Translations under genes and position numbers: made by a program
Origin: Vitis vinifera
Lineage: Eukaryota > Streptophyta > Magnoliopsida > Vitales > Vitaceae
Assembly: GCF_030704535.1 (NCBI RefSeq)
Contig: NC_081817.1
Coordinates: 883,001-947,000 of the forward strand
Reading direction: 5' to 3'
Length of the DNA stretch: 64,000 nucleotides
Notes under the pieces: generated by a model
The model's database searches: none
Seen by the model: only the letters and a program-made list of their open reading frames with translations
Told to the model about the DNA's origin: nothing
In this document: positions 45,622 through 56,600 of the stretch, piece by piece
Layout of the letters: every line of letters starts with the position of its first letter
Numbering within the stretch: the first letter of the stretch is position 1

Positions 45622-47643
45622 CTACCGCCCAGATGCTAAGGATCCAACAGACATCACTCCATAGGATGATGGGTGTGAGTCAGTTTTGGAGTCCAATGAG
45701 CCCACAAAGAAACCTAAACTTGAAGCATCAACCTCGGGGAGTGGGTCGAAGCCACTGAGATATCTTGTAACCTGCTGCATATTAGGCCTAGCCTGTGGCT
45801 CTGGGTGAGAACAGAGGAGGCCAACCTTCAAAACCAATTCAATCTCCTCCTTCACATATGAATTCCCAAGCTTTGGATCTGCAGCTTCAAGTATATGACC
45901 CCTCTGATGACACTGTGTCACCCAATCTTGTAGAATCATCTGTTTCCCGGACGAGGCATTGGGGTCTAGAGGCCTCCTCCCACATGCCACTTCTAGTAGT
46001 ACTGCCCCAAAGGCGAATACATCGGAGCTTGCGGTGGCCTTTCCAGTGAGGGAGAGCTCCGGTGCTATGTACCCCACTGTGCCCACCACATGGGTGGTGC
46101 TGGGGTTCTTCCCATGCTCATATAGTTTGGCCAGGCCGAAGTCTCCTAGCCGGGCATTCATATTTGAGTCAAGCAGGACATTGTTGGCCTTCACATCCCT
46201 ATGGACAACTACCTGTTCCCATTCTTCATGTAAATATAGGAGGCCTGCAGCAATCTCCTTGAGGATCCTGAACCTCTGTCCCCAATCAAGGTTCTTGTCT
46301 TCTTGAAACAGGAAGGTGTCCAGGCTGCCATTGGACATATAATCATAAACAAGAAGGAGATCGCCTTTTCGCTTACACCAACCTTGGAGATGAACCAAGT
46401 GCCTGTGCCTCAGCTTGCCTAGGCTTGCAATCTCTGCAACAAACTCCTTCACTCCCTGCTTGGAATTGTGGGAAATTCTCTTTACAGCAACTTCTTCTCT
46501 AGTCTTTGGCAGCACCCCCTTGTAGACGGAACCGAACCCACCTTTGCCCAGAATCTGGCTCTCCTTGAAGCCCTTTGTGGCAATATAAAGGTCTTTGTAT
46601 CTAAACCTATGGGGGAAGTCCAATTCCCAATCTTCCAGGACCTCAGCTAGCCTTGCCCTTCTTAGCATATACACAGAAATGGCGATTCCACACAGAAGCA
46701 ACGCAAGGGTCACCATTGCTGACGCTGCTCCAATCTCAATCCCTCTTCTCCCAAGGCCTGGAGATGGGGTTCCATTTCTTGGGGGAGAAGGGATTTTAGA
46801 GAGATCAAGAGGGTCTGCTTCTGTACTACCCATCTTCAAACTCCACCCCAGAATGTAATGAGAGCTAGCAAGCTTCTCAGTGGCAGCTGAGAAGCCAACA
46901 TACATGGACTCTTTAAAGATAGGGGATAAGTCCATGGCTAGAGACAAGAGGGGTTTGCTTGGTTTAGGAAGAGAAGCAGGGGAAATGGTGACATTGACGA
47001 TTTTTTGAGCTCCATCATACTCGATCCAAGCTTGGATTGGATTCCCACTCTCCAAAACCACTTCATGAGAGGATTTGGAGGAGTGATCATAGTATGAAGC
47101 TGGCTTAGAAGCATTAGACCTAACAGTATTGATGTCTATACCAACATGGTTATCATCGATATCTCCATACATAACCAGGGATTGAACTGTATCAAACTCA
47201 ACCGCAAACAAATGGTTGGAGAAGTTCCCCATGGTGACCTCATTAAAAAGACCAAAAAGATTACCAAGTCCACCATCTGAAAGGTTCTTGGTGGGAGAAA
47301 CAGTGAAGACAAAACCATGCCCACCAGACCCACCAGCAAACCTGGGGACAATGGCAAAAACGAAGGTTGTGGCAAAGGAGGAAGCTGTGGTGGGGTGTTG
47401 GGAATCATGGCTGTTCTTGTTGAGAAAGTGAAATGGGGTGTTGTAGAAGGCATGGCCAGTGAGGTTGTGTGATGAGTTTGTAAGCCTGAGAGCCCCATTT
47501 GGCGTGATGAGGGAAGCCCCACCAAGGCTTAAGTTGGATGCAGAAGCTTTGAAGCCATTGAAGACGAAGCCATAATCAGACTGAGAGTAAGCTTGATTAA
47601 GGAGGAGCAGAGAGAAGAGGGGAAAGAGGAGAGTTTTTGCCAT
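45622..47643 (-). CDS. L-type lectin receptor-like kinase, copy 3 (clade IV-like)
   Basis: Intronless gene, 673 residues, starting MAKTLLFPLF; the frame is open further upstream to 47,709, but the signal peptide fixes the start. Layout as in copies 1 and 2: legume-lectin domain with AVEFDT and DDNHVGIDIN, membrane helix, kinase with GKGGFG, VAVKRI, HRDVKANN and DFGLA, and the tail GSLASGR. It keeps the family-like residues where the other two deviate: GKGGFG in the P-loop, ADPKLG and LCSHPEP. It therefore looks like the most conserved copy. Small differences in the lectin domain (PRFAGGSG for PSYVGGSG; EKLASSHY for the KHPNSHY region) could alter ligand binding. Confidence 0.93.
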   Translation of the reverse strand: MAKTLLFPLFSLLLLNQAYSQSDYGFVFNGFKASASNLSLGGASLITPNGALRLTNSSHNLTGHAFYNTPFHFLNKNSHDSQHPTTASSFATTFVFAIVPRFAGGSGGHGFVFTVSPTKNLSDGGLGNLFGLFNEVTMGNFSNHLFAVEFDTVQSLVMYGDIDDNHVGIDINTVRSNASKPASYYDHSSKSSHEVVLESGNPIQAWIEYDGAQKIVNVTISPASLPKPSKPLLSLAMDLSPIFKESMYVGFSAATEKLASSHYILGWSLKMGSTEADPLDLSKIPSPPRNGTPSPGLGRRGIEIGAASAMVTLALLLCGIAISVYMLRRARLAEVLEDWELDFPHRFRYKDLYIATKGFKESQILGKGGFGSVYKGVLPKTREEVAVKRISHNSKQGVKEFVAEIASLGKLRHRHLVHLQGWCKRKGDLLLVYDYMSNGSLDTFLFQEDKNLDWGQRFRILKEIAAGLLYLHEEWEQVVVHRDVKANNVLLDSNMNARLGDFGLAKLYEHGKNPSTTHVVGTVGYIAPELSLTGKATASSDVFAFGAVLLEVACGRRPLDPNASSGKQMILQDWVTQCHQRGHILEAADPKLGNSYVKEEIELVLKVGLLCSHPEPQARPNMQQVTRYLSGFDPLPEVDASSLGFFVGSLDSKTDSHPSSYGVMSVGSLASGR

Positions 47644-48008
47644 TTCAGATGGGTTTTTCTGAAGGGTAGAACCGTAGAAGACATATTTGTAGGCAAATGT
47701 GAGAGGCATACACGTCGTATTCAGTTTCCTGTGGAGTTGTGGACAAATGTCTATCTCTTCGTACCATATTCAAATCAGTAGACCCACTTCAATTTAATTT
47801 GCTTAGGTTGCTAGGGTTAAAGTGGCCGATTTACAAGGTAAAGCAAAATTTCTAGAAGAAAAAGATGTTCTTTGATTCAAAATTTTCAAATAACAGGCAT
47901 TTGTGTTGATGGTGTGAAATTAGCCTTCAAGAATTTGTGCAGAGATGATGATCTGCATGCAGAATAATTTTGTGCAAGAGCAAAGATTTCACACCATCAA
48001 TATTATGA

Positions 48009-48440
48009 ATAGAATGTAATATAAATAGAATGTAATAAAATCTCATCTTATTTTAGAAAAAATATTATGAATACCTAACTGTGTGGTACCACACATTAGA
48101 CATATAAAATAGAAATATTGTTGAAATAATAATTGGACAGGAAATTTTCAAATTTGGGAAAAACTAGGAATTATTATTTATTTAGGTTTTTTTTTATGTT
48201 AATTAAGAATTTTAGTCTAATATAAATAGAATGTAATAAAATATTATTTTTAACAAAAATATTATGAATACTAGATTATGTGTGGCACCACATTACTAGA
48301 CATATAAAATAAAAATATTATTGAAATTATAATCCAACCTAAAATCAAATTAAAAAAACTTTAAAATTTTGAAAAAAAAATATTAAATTTATTTATTTAT
48401 TTGGGTTTCTTATGTTAATTTGAAATTTTATTATAATATA
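48009..48440. repeat. AT-rich direct repeat of about 220 bp
   Basis: Two adjacent units share TATAAATAGAATGTAATAAAAT, AAATATTATGAATAC and AGACATATAAAATAR in the same order. Part of the second unit also matches the flank of segment B near 24,080-24,195, where E2 inserted. Confidence 0.65.
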
Positions 48441-48480
48441 AGTAATAAAATATTATGAATACCGAACCGTGATTCCAACA

Positions 48481-50759
48481 AATATATCTGCAATTTGTGA
48501 ATGTGAAGGGACCGGTGAAATTAAGTGGAAGTGAGAAAGTAACCTTATTATCCGAACCTCTATTTCATGAATCCTAAGTGAACGCCTTTTATACTTTGCA
48601 TGGGATGGCATATTCATTTGTCAAAATAGAATCATGATTATCCTCGAAAAAATTGAGTAGCGGCAACATTTGACACTAGCAATGGAAACATAATAATATC
48701 TTGCATGAAAATGGTATTATCAAATCAAAATCCATCCCACTGAAATTTAAATATCTGCTATTTAAAAAGAATAATAAATAAGACCATGATACAAAATAAT
48801 AGAACTAAAGTGACATATAAGATATAGTAATGAGAATGAAATATAAAATAGTAAGACTTAATTAAACCCGTGACACTGCCTCATTTATCATGGTTTATCA
48901 TGTTTTGCCAAAATATTTAACTTTTTCTATTCAGCTAAAAATAACCTATTGATATCATCCCATATAACTAAAGTGAATTTATTAATAACAAATTCATTTT
49001 AATTATGTTAGACGATGTCAATAAGTTACTTTTACCTTAATAAAAAAAACCAAATATTTATTTGACTTTTTCTATTCAACCAAAAAACAAATACCACCTT
49101 AATAACTCTCATCAATTATGCAAATTCTAAGTGGTTCTTATGGAGTTCACTTGTGAACGCAAAAGATTAGGGCATTGAGACCTCCAATTGACAATACTTA
49201 CCCTCATAAATGATCCCTCATAGCGTTTTTCCTGATGCTGATGCTGATACTGTATTGTGAAGTGAGTTGTTTGCAAATTACAATAATTGATTTCTAATAT
49301 GTGTCCCACCCACAAAGCAGAAAGCAATACCTGTTCTTGCTCTTAGTGTTTAGTTCAAATCTTTTCTTGAAAATTTAAATCCTTACAAAAAGGGATTCAA
49401 GCACCAGGATATCAAAATAAGCAACAGGAGAGGCTCCACTCATCTTATACAGGGTTGTTAAAAAGAGAGGAATAACACGAGTGATTTACTATTCAACATA
49501 CATTATTATCCTATGAAAGTCATAAATGACAATGTATACAAAGTATGGACAATCAGAACTCCATAAATTCACTTCATCACCATGCTTTGCTGCTTAGAAA
49601 TCAAAGGGCAGAGATAAATATTCTTTCACAGAAGTGAAATCATGTCAAATAGATTGAAAAGGTAACCATTATTAGTACTTGTTTACGATGCTCTGCATTT
49701 TTTTTCCATTCAAAACCTCAAGGTTGCTGCTCATCATCATGTATGATGAGAATAGAGATGGAAACTTCGCCTTCATTGCTCTTTTCCTTCCATCATCTAA
49801 TCGTCGGCTTATGGAAAACAAATTCCCATTTCTCACTTCCCAATCAGCATCTTTAGGCCTATATTGTTATTGATGTCAAACGCCATTCCTCCATGGCATA
49901 TATAGTTCGAAACCCATGCTTCCTTTGAGGTCACTTCTCCAAAGCAATCAATCACCTTCTCAAACTTTGCCCATTCACCCAAAATTAGATCAGAATAAAA
50001 CAGATGGTTGCTTTCCCAACCACTTTTGCCCAGATAACCCTAAAAAAATTCCAAACAGAATAGGTAGTTCGCCCTTTTCCTAATCAAGGCATTCACTGAC
50101 TTTAGATTTGGAAAACTTCACAAAAAGTGATCAGCATATATACTCATGCCACTCAATCCCAGAGAAAACGAACCATTCTTCCATTCCAAAATAATCTAAC
50201 TGGTCTCTCCTGCACCCACAAGCTTTCTACAAGCCCTCATTCCCTCAGTCCCTCTAGCCAGATCAAAGACAATAATGCATGAAAATTCCAAAGGATGCAA
50301 CCCCATTGGGGTAGATTTGAAACTGACCTTCAACGCAAACTTTCTAATCACTATAGCCTTATAAAAGTGTTCCCTCCTGCAAGAAAGCAAATGTAACCTT
50401 TGGTGGAAGAAACTGATCTTCATGGGTCTCCATTTTTCTTGTGGGTCCATTATGAAATGGGCATTTTGGTACAAGGGCAGTTGGCTTCAACATACACACA
50501 ACTAAAAAAAAATTGAAATAAGACAATTTCTATAATTGCAGTTTAGAAAATATTTTGGCCTTTCACCATATTCATTTTCTGTGGCAATTGGCCTGTACCG
50601 AATAAATTTCACCCAATAATGAAATTTTAGAAATAAAAATTACAAGGGATTTGGAATTTTTTTTCCTTCTCCCTTCTTCTCTTGTCAAATACACTGCTAA
50701 ACTAATAAAAAGAAAAGAAAAATAATTTTTTAGGTTTTTGGGGGTTATGATTTGGTGTA
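48481..50759. other. Intergenic region between the array and the gene-dense part
   Basis: No gene could be supported. The left half is AT-rich. The right half (49,600-50,500) has more balanced composition, and a minus-strand frame at 50,196-50,474 reads 92 codons, but its translation matches nothing I recognise and it has stops in the adjoining frame. Some of this may be the 3' untranslated region of the glutaredoxin-like gene to the right. Confidence 0.5.
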
Positions 50760-51479
50760 TCAGAGGTGTACATACGAACAAGAAGGGCACCTGATCAGAC
50801 CGTTCTCGTTGCACGCCGTGCAGATCCTGAAACCAGTCTTCTCACTATACACCTTACGGCTTCCATCGCAGTTCTCACAGAGCATGAACCTATACCCTCC
50901 GCACTCGTCGCATACGCCGGCAGCCACGGGGAACCCTCCGAGCAGCTTCTTCAGCTCGCCCGTCTCGTGCAACTGCCTGATCTCTTCCGCTCCGCCCACG
51001 TACCTGCCACCAATGAAAACCCTAGGCAAACTCAGCTTCTTCCTCCCCAAAATCCCCTTCAACTCGTCCAAAAACCCAGCGTCCATAGACAGATCTCGCT
51101 CATCGACCTTCACCCGAAACCCCCGCAAGATCGATCGCACGGTGCTGCAGTCCTCGAAGGTCTTGCGCACCACGCGTAGGCTCGTGAAGTAAACCACCAC
51201 GCTCTGGTCGCCGCCGGTAAGAGACACACACGGCTGCGGCGGCGCAGGCTCCGGTTTCGGATTCGGTTCCGGGTTGGTTTGGGTTGAGGACCAGTTTCGC
51301 AGGACCGAGGTCACAACCCGAACCCGGTGGAAAATGGAGGGTCTCTTGAGATTGGAAGAACAGTGATTTTCCTCTTTACAGAGGCTTTGAATGTCTTTGA
51401 ACGATGAACAAGTGAAGTTCTTATATGAAGCTGGTGCGGTTTGGACCCCACCCGACGAGCTCACCCACGATCGCCACAT
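50760..51479 (-). CDS. Glutaredoxin-domain protein with C-terminal CxxC zinc finger
   Basis: Single-exon gene for 239 residues starting MWRSWVSSSGG; an upstream in-frame ATG would add 13 residues but lies in a low-complexity leader. Residues 1-90 are Ser/Pro-rich and probably disordered. A glutaredoxin-like fold follows (VVVYFTSLRVVRKTFEDC, VDERDLSMD, LPRVFIGGRYVGGAEEI, with the family TVP-like proline and GG). The usual CxxC/S active site at the first helix is replaced by LRVVRKT, so thiol-reductase activity is doubtful. Residues near 195-235 carry four CxxC pairs (CDEC, CENC, CTAC, CPSC) as in DnaJ-type zinc fingers. This matches a plant-specific group of glutaredoxin family proteins of unknown function. 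Confidence 0.88.
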   Translation of the reverse strand: MWRSWVSSSGGVQTAPASYKNFTCSSFKDIQSLCKEENHCSSNLKRPSIFHRVRVVTSVLRNWSSTQTNPEPNPKPEPAPPQPCVSLTGGDQSVVVYFTSLRVVRKTFEDCSTVRSILRGFRVKVDERDLSMDAGFLDELKGILGRKKLSLPRVFIGGRYVGGAEEIRQLHETGELKKLLGGFPVAAGVCDECGGYRFMLCENCDGSRKVYSEKTGFRICTACNENGLIRCPSCSYVHL

Positions 51480-51551
51480 GAATGGAGAGCGAGGACAGAG
51501 AGAGAGAGACGGAGACAAAGAGAGATAGTCGCTGAGTATCGGATTTTATAG

Positions 51552-51590
51552 AAGAGAGGGGTGGGGGTGGGGGTGGGGGTGGGGGTGGGC
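51552..51590 (+). repeat. GGGGGT hexamer repeat just upstream of the glutaredoxin-like gene
   Basis: Five GGGGGTG units in a row lie on the plus strand, the template strand for the minus-strand gene, about 75-110 bp upstream of its start codon. Runs of five G separated by single T could form a G-quadruplex in the DNA. Role is inference. Confidence 0.75.
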
Positions 51591-51699
51591 GCGGGAGAGG
51601 AGAAGGTGGGCTGTTTGGTTACGGTTGTTAATGAAAGGGAGGTTGGGTTTTTCGAGCTGTGAAGGAAAGGTGTGACGCGTGAGATATGGAGTAAGGGAG

Positions 51700-53663
51700 T
51701 CAAGCTGTAATCCTCTGATTTTCTCTCGTATGTCTGCTTGGTTGGTGGGAAAATGGGTATTGTGGTATGTTTGTTATGTCGCTATGATTGTGATCTACAC
51801 TGGGATCCACATTTGTTAGGAGAGATTGTCGTAATTAGGGGTGTATTTTTTTTTAGTAATGTTGAGTGGTTACGTTTTGTTAGCGAAACGGATTTGGTAA
51901 TGTCATTACATATTGACATTATTATGAGGCGGCGCCCATATTATTAAAGTAAAAGCAAAGAATAATGGTTACAATTTTATTTTTTTTGAACTACTAATAA
52001 AAAAACCGTCTAAAAAGTAAAAACAGTTACTAACATATTTTCTTTGTTATATATTTATTTTTTCCTTTTTTGACTCATTTTTTGATGTCTATCTAACAAC
52101 GGCACGTAAGAAAATTAATTAAGGAGGAGAAAAAGGGATTTTCCATGGAATTGAGAGGAGATGAGTTGGATGGAGGGCACGTGACATGAAGTGAGGAGTG
52201 GAATTAAAGGGGTACTTGAGATTGTGATCTGAAAAAGAAAGGGGGGCTTCAACTGCTAAGGATAATGCGGAGAGCAGCCTTTTAAGACGGGAGAGTGGAA
52301 GCATGTGGAGACACCTAAGGAATCATTATTCTATGAGAGATGCATGTGGATTGTGGAACAGTGAGTTGTGGAAGAGTGCGCAACAAGGGTGTCCTACACT
52401 CCTACCATATCTCCATTTATTTCCATTATGGTTGTAAGTGGGTGCAAGCGAGAATCGAATATCGATCGAAATTCAAACCAATACAGTTTAATCAAAATCC
52501 ATAGATTATAATGGTGGATTTGATTTAAAAAAAAATTAAATTAATTTTTATGGGTTGAATTTTTAATTTAATTTTCTTAAAAATAGAGAGAAACTAATAT
52601 TCTAAGAACCTATTTGGGAAATTACATTTGACATTTTTTTGGATAGAAAATATTTTTTTTTTAAACTTGTTTTAAAAGTAAAGTGATTATTAGGAAAGTA
52701 TTTTAATTAATTTATTTATTTTAAGAAATAATTGTAGAAATATACATAACATTAAAAATAAAGTTTTATGAATAAAAATTATTTTTAAGATATATTTAAA
52801 AAGCATAAAAAAATCACTATTTCTAAACATATTTTTATTCTCAAAAACTATTTTTTGAGATTATTTTCAAATTAGTTCCCTAAGTCCTTAAGACTTCCAT
52901 GGATATTCAATATTCAAGTTTGATACTCAACCCATCTATTTTTAATGAATATAATTAGATTTCTAGACAAAAATGATCAGGTTTGTTAGGATTCGAAGGG
53001 TTCAAATGAATCAAATCTCATCATATTCATTCTATTTTTGAATTCTTTTCGAAGGCCTTAAGGCTTGGGCCGGGTCAGCCCATGCCTAACCCTAGAAAGA
53101 TGCGGGGCCAGGTCAAGCATCAGCCTAAACTTTTTTGGGTGAGCTTGGACCGAGTCACTGACAGACCTAACTTACACGCCTAGGCATAGCCCTATACTTT
53201 CAATGGAATTTCAACCTTTTGGGAGCATTGGGGTTGTGTAAAGTCTAATCACTAAACCAAGTCTTGTTAGATTTCCATTGATAAACATACTTATATTTGT
53301 TAACAACATTAATCAAGAAAAGCACCTCTAATATGAATGAGAGAAAGAGAAAGATTGCAGAGGATTGAGTTCCAAATTTCTCATTAGCCAGTAGCCCTTG
53401 GTATTCAAAATGATGGAGAGAACACAAATATCTGACCCTAATATTATAGTCCTAATTACATTAAAAAAAAAAAAGTGGGAACTCTAATAATCTTGAATAA
53501 TTTTCATACCCTAAGAAGAGAGGAGCAGCCTCCTCATTCTTTTTTGTTTTTCTACTAATGTCCTAAGCTAATGCTATCTGGGCCAAAAACTTTCGTCTCT
53601 GGTGCAAAAAGGAGAGGCACTTAAAAGAAAACTATGAAGTTGAGGTTCTCATGCTCACCTTGA
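51700..53663. other. Intergenic region, no gene seen
   Basis: Mostly AT-rich, with a GC-richer word block at 53,050-53,170 (AAGGCTTGGGCCGGGTCAGC and similar) of the kind common in dispersed plant repeats. The part next to 53,663 is likely the 3' untranslated region of REC8. Open frames here are short and unrecognised. Confidence 0.5.
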
Positions 53664-56600
53664 TTACATCTTTGCTCCTCTTGAGATGAGAATGTCCCCG
53701 TAAGGCTCGTTTTGTTCAACTTTTATGAAACCACGAGTAGCAAGAACTGCACATAAAGCATCCAGTTATCATTGTTGCTAATCAGTTGGAAGTTGTTAGA
53801 AGAAGAGATCTTATTGTAAAGTTTGGAAAATGCTACTACGGTTAAACAAGTATATATGGGTGGATACCACAAGTCTGATAGAAGAGTTGAGCAGCTCTTG
53901 GTCTGTCCATTCCGGAAGCAAGCTGGTCCAGGGATTCTCTTTGGGGCGCTCCGGGTGTGTCAAAATGTGTCTTCAGATGCCTTTAAGAAGTAGCATTTAG
54001 TCGATTACTTAATTCAATTGAATGATATTTTTGAACTCAGGAATTCAACGTATCCCAAAAGAGAATATTACATTCGGATTGAATCCGTGATCTTTTCAAT
54101 TGGGGGAGGGATGATTGGATTTTGAGTCTGTGTTGGCCCCGTTTCCACCAACAGTTCTGGAAAACAAAAGGCAATCGATCAAACACTGATAATGGACAAG
54201 CAAATTAAACTAGCCTGGTAAGAGGAAAGGATTGGAGTACTTACCATGCTCAGATAGTTTTGACAACTTGAAATTTGGATCAGTATGGTTAAATGGATGC
54301 TCCTCATCCACTGGTTCAAGGCTACTCCCACTGTGTCTAGACCAAGAATAAGGCCTTTTTTTGTTGATTCTGTAACAAGCACTGATGCATAATAAATTTT
54401 TTACTATATGAAGCATAAAATGTAACTGATTCACATGCCAAGAACTATGGGTTGTTTCTCAATCTCCAAAAGAAAATTTTCAATGCATTTTTTTTCTTCA
54501 CTTTGAATAGATTTGATGATATATGTACTAACCTTCCTGAATTTACTTCCGAAGTATGAGATGGGGAACCATGTCCAGATGCTGAGCCAGGGAAGGATCT
54601 TACTTCATTTACAGTGGCTCCACCTGAAGCAAAAACTAAGTTATTGAAGGTTTTGATTGTTATCAAATGAAACCTCAAGGTTTCACTCCAGCATACCAGA
54701 ATTCCCAGGTGTGAAGACAGCCTCAGTTGTCCTTGCATTATCGTTCATAAGCTTAGTTCTTAGTGAGGTCATGAGGATTTCAAATTGTGATTCATTGTTG
54801 TCATGATTCGTGCCTCTTTGCTTCTCTATGGAAACTCCCAGTGATGGGGAACCAACTCCACTAAGAAAATCTTCAAAAGGCTTCATATTCAAACAATTAA
54901 TGAGACAGACTAATATGTTTTTTCCTTTAAGATGTTAAACTAAAAGGTTTAGCAGAGTAGCTTACAAATCCTGCAGGGCCTTGATGATGAACTCTGTGTG
55001 ATGGTGATGATGATGAGGGTTCTGGTGGCTGAGGCGGGGTGTTCCTTCCTACACACAGCACAGAATGTATGGCTTCATCTAAATCCTATGCAAAACAGAT
55101 AATCTCAAAAAACAGTGATTAATTCTCACCAGAAGGTGAATCATGGGGGAGTTGGATACTTCTCATCCATAGCTCTAGAAGAGGTGCTGGATATTGGATT
55201 TCTCCAGTTCCACTTGTTAATATTCCATCAATAAGCGTTGAAGGCGGCAGCTCCATAAGGTTGGCTATCTTTACTATAGGCATAAGGTTCTGCAGAATGT
55301 ATTATGAAATAATAGAAAATTGTTTTCTTAAATACATAAATAAATATCTTACTTTTCTTACAATTTTTGAAACTTTTCCATGGTTCAAAGTAATATCCAG
55401 GTATTAAAAAACTTGGACTAGAATTAACATATAGAAAGGGATAAACTGAAACATACCTTTCTCCTTTTTCCTCTTCTTGCGACAATATTCGAAGGATCCT
55501 GAAGCCATGACTGGTATAGATTACCAGGAATGATGATTTGTTCATCATCCATGACAAAGGCTGCTGGCCTTCTGCCTCTCTTTCTTATTATCCCTTGTCT
55601 CGGTTGATCCTGCTCAGACTGTTATGCTCCATCCATATATTCTATGTTGGTTAGTGTAATTTTATACAGTTTCCCTCTGTTTTGTGCACATGAAGTTACA
55701 ATAGTTACAGATGGTTGACTTGCTCTACCTGATTAACTTCCTTGTGCTCATCAGGTTGCTGATTAACCTGGTTTTCTGGATGCAGGTCTTGGATTTCATC
55801 AGCAGGATCACCTAGAGTATAGCATGTGTACTTAGTTCAATAATTTCGTATATTAACTCACATTTCTTTATAAGATACACTACGAAGTTGCACATGGCCA
55901 AACATCAATATTGGTTTTTGACACCATTTCTAGATTTGGAATTATTTTTCAATTTATTGATTAAAAATATACAAATGCTTTATCTCTTCTTATATTTTAC
56001 TTCCAAATTTTTTTTCTTAGCAGCTAATAAAACCTAAGTGTTGGGCTTGTGGAAGACTGGGAGATACAATCTAAAACGTTCTTGCCATGATTTTCTTTCT
56101 CCAAGATATATTGATTTTTCTTTTCCTGAATTTTATTTCCATTGGATTATACGGTTTTAAGGCATCATCAATGATATTCAATACTCATGCTTTAGCAATT
56201 AAGTTGTACCTTAAGGGTTAGTACAAGGTACTCTTATACTTCACTTTTCAAGTTGAAAATGCCAGCTTAAGGGTAATCCCCGTATTCAGAATCTAAAATG
56301 CTTGTTTTTGCCTTCCTTTCCCTTTTGGTTCTGCAAGATCTAAATATTTAACTTTTCTCCAAAGGGGATATCCATACCTGTTGCTTTAGTCCAGTACACC
56401 TATATCCCCTTCTAGTTTTTAACTTTAACCAGTTAACATATTATCATGTCGTTGAGTCATTATCTATTCTAATGATACATATTCTAACTCTTAGGGTCCA
56501 TTTAGGAATGAGAATAGGATTAAGAATGGAAGTGAATTATAATACTAAATGGAAAGAGATGAATCAAAATTTTGACAAGACTGGATTTTTGTTTCAACGA

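Larger units (their letters stand above)
39324..48480. repeat. Segment D of the array (with kinase gene)
   Basis: Segment D repeats segment C from its first base, GAAACCGTGCAATGGG, up to 45,356, apart from a 1.2-kb insertion at 42,993-44,190, and then continues into the kinase gene and its flank. D is thus the full-length partner from which C was copied, or of which C is a shortened copy. The right end is set where similarity to the flank of segment B fades, within a block of AT-rich direct repeats at 48,009-48,440. Confidence 0.8.

Noticed and set aside
50196..50474. 92-codon minus-strand frame as a possible gene
   Set aside because: No recognised similarity, no promoter or splice support, and nearby stops in the other frames; possibly 3' untranslated sequence.
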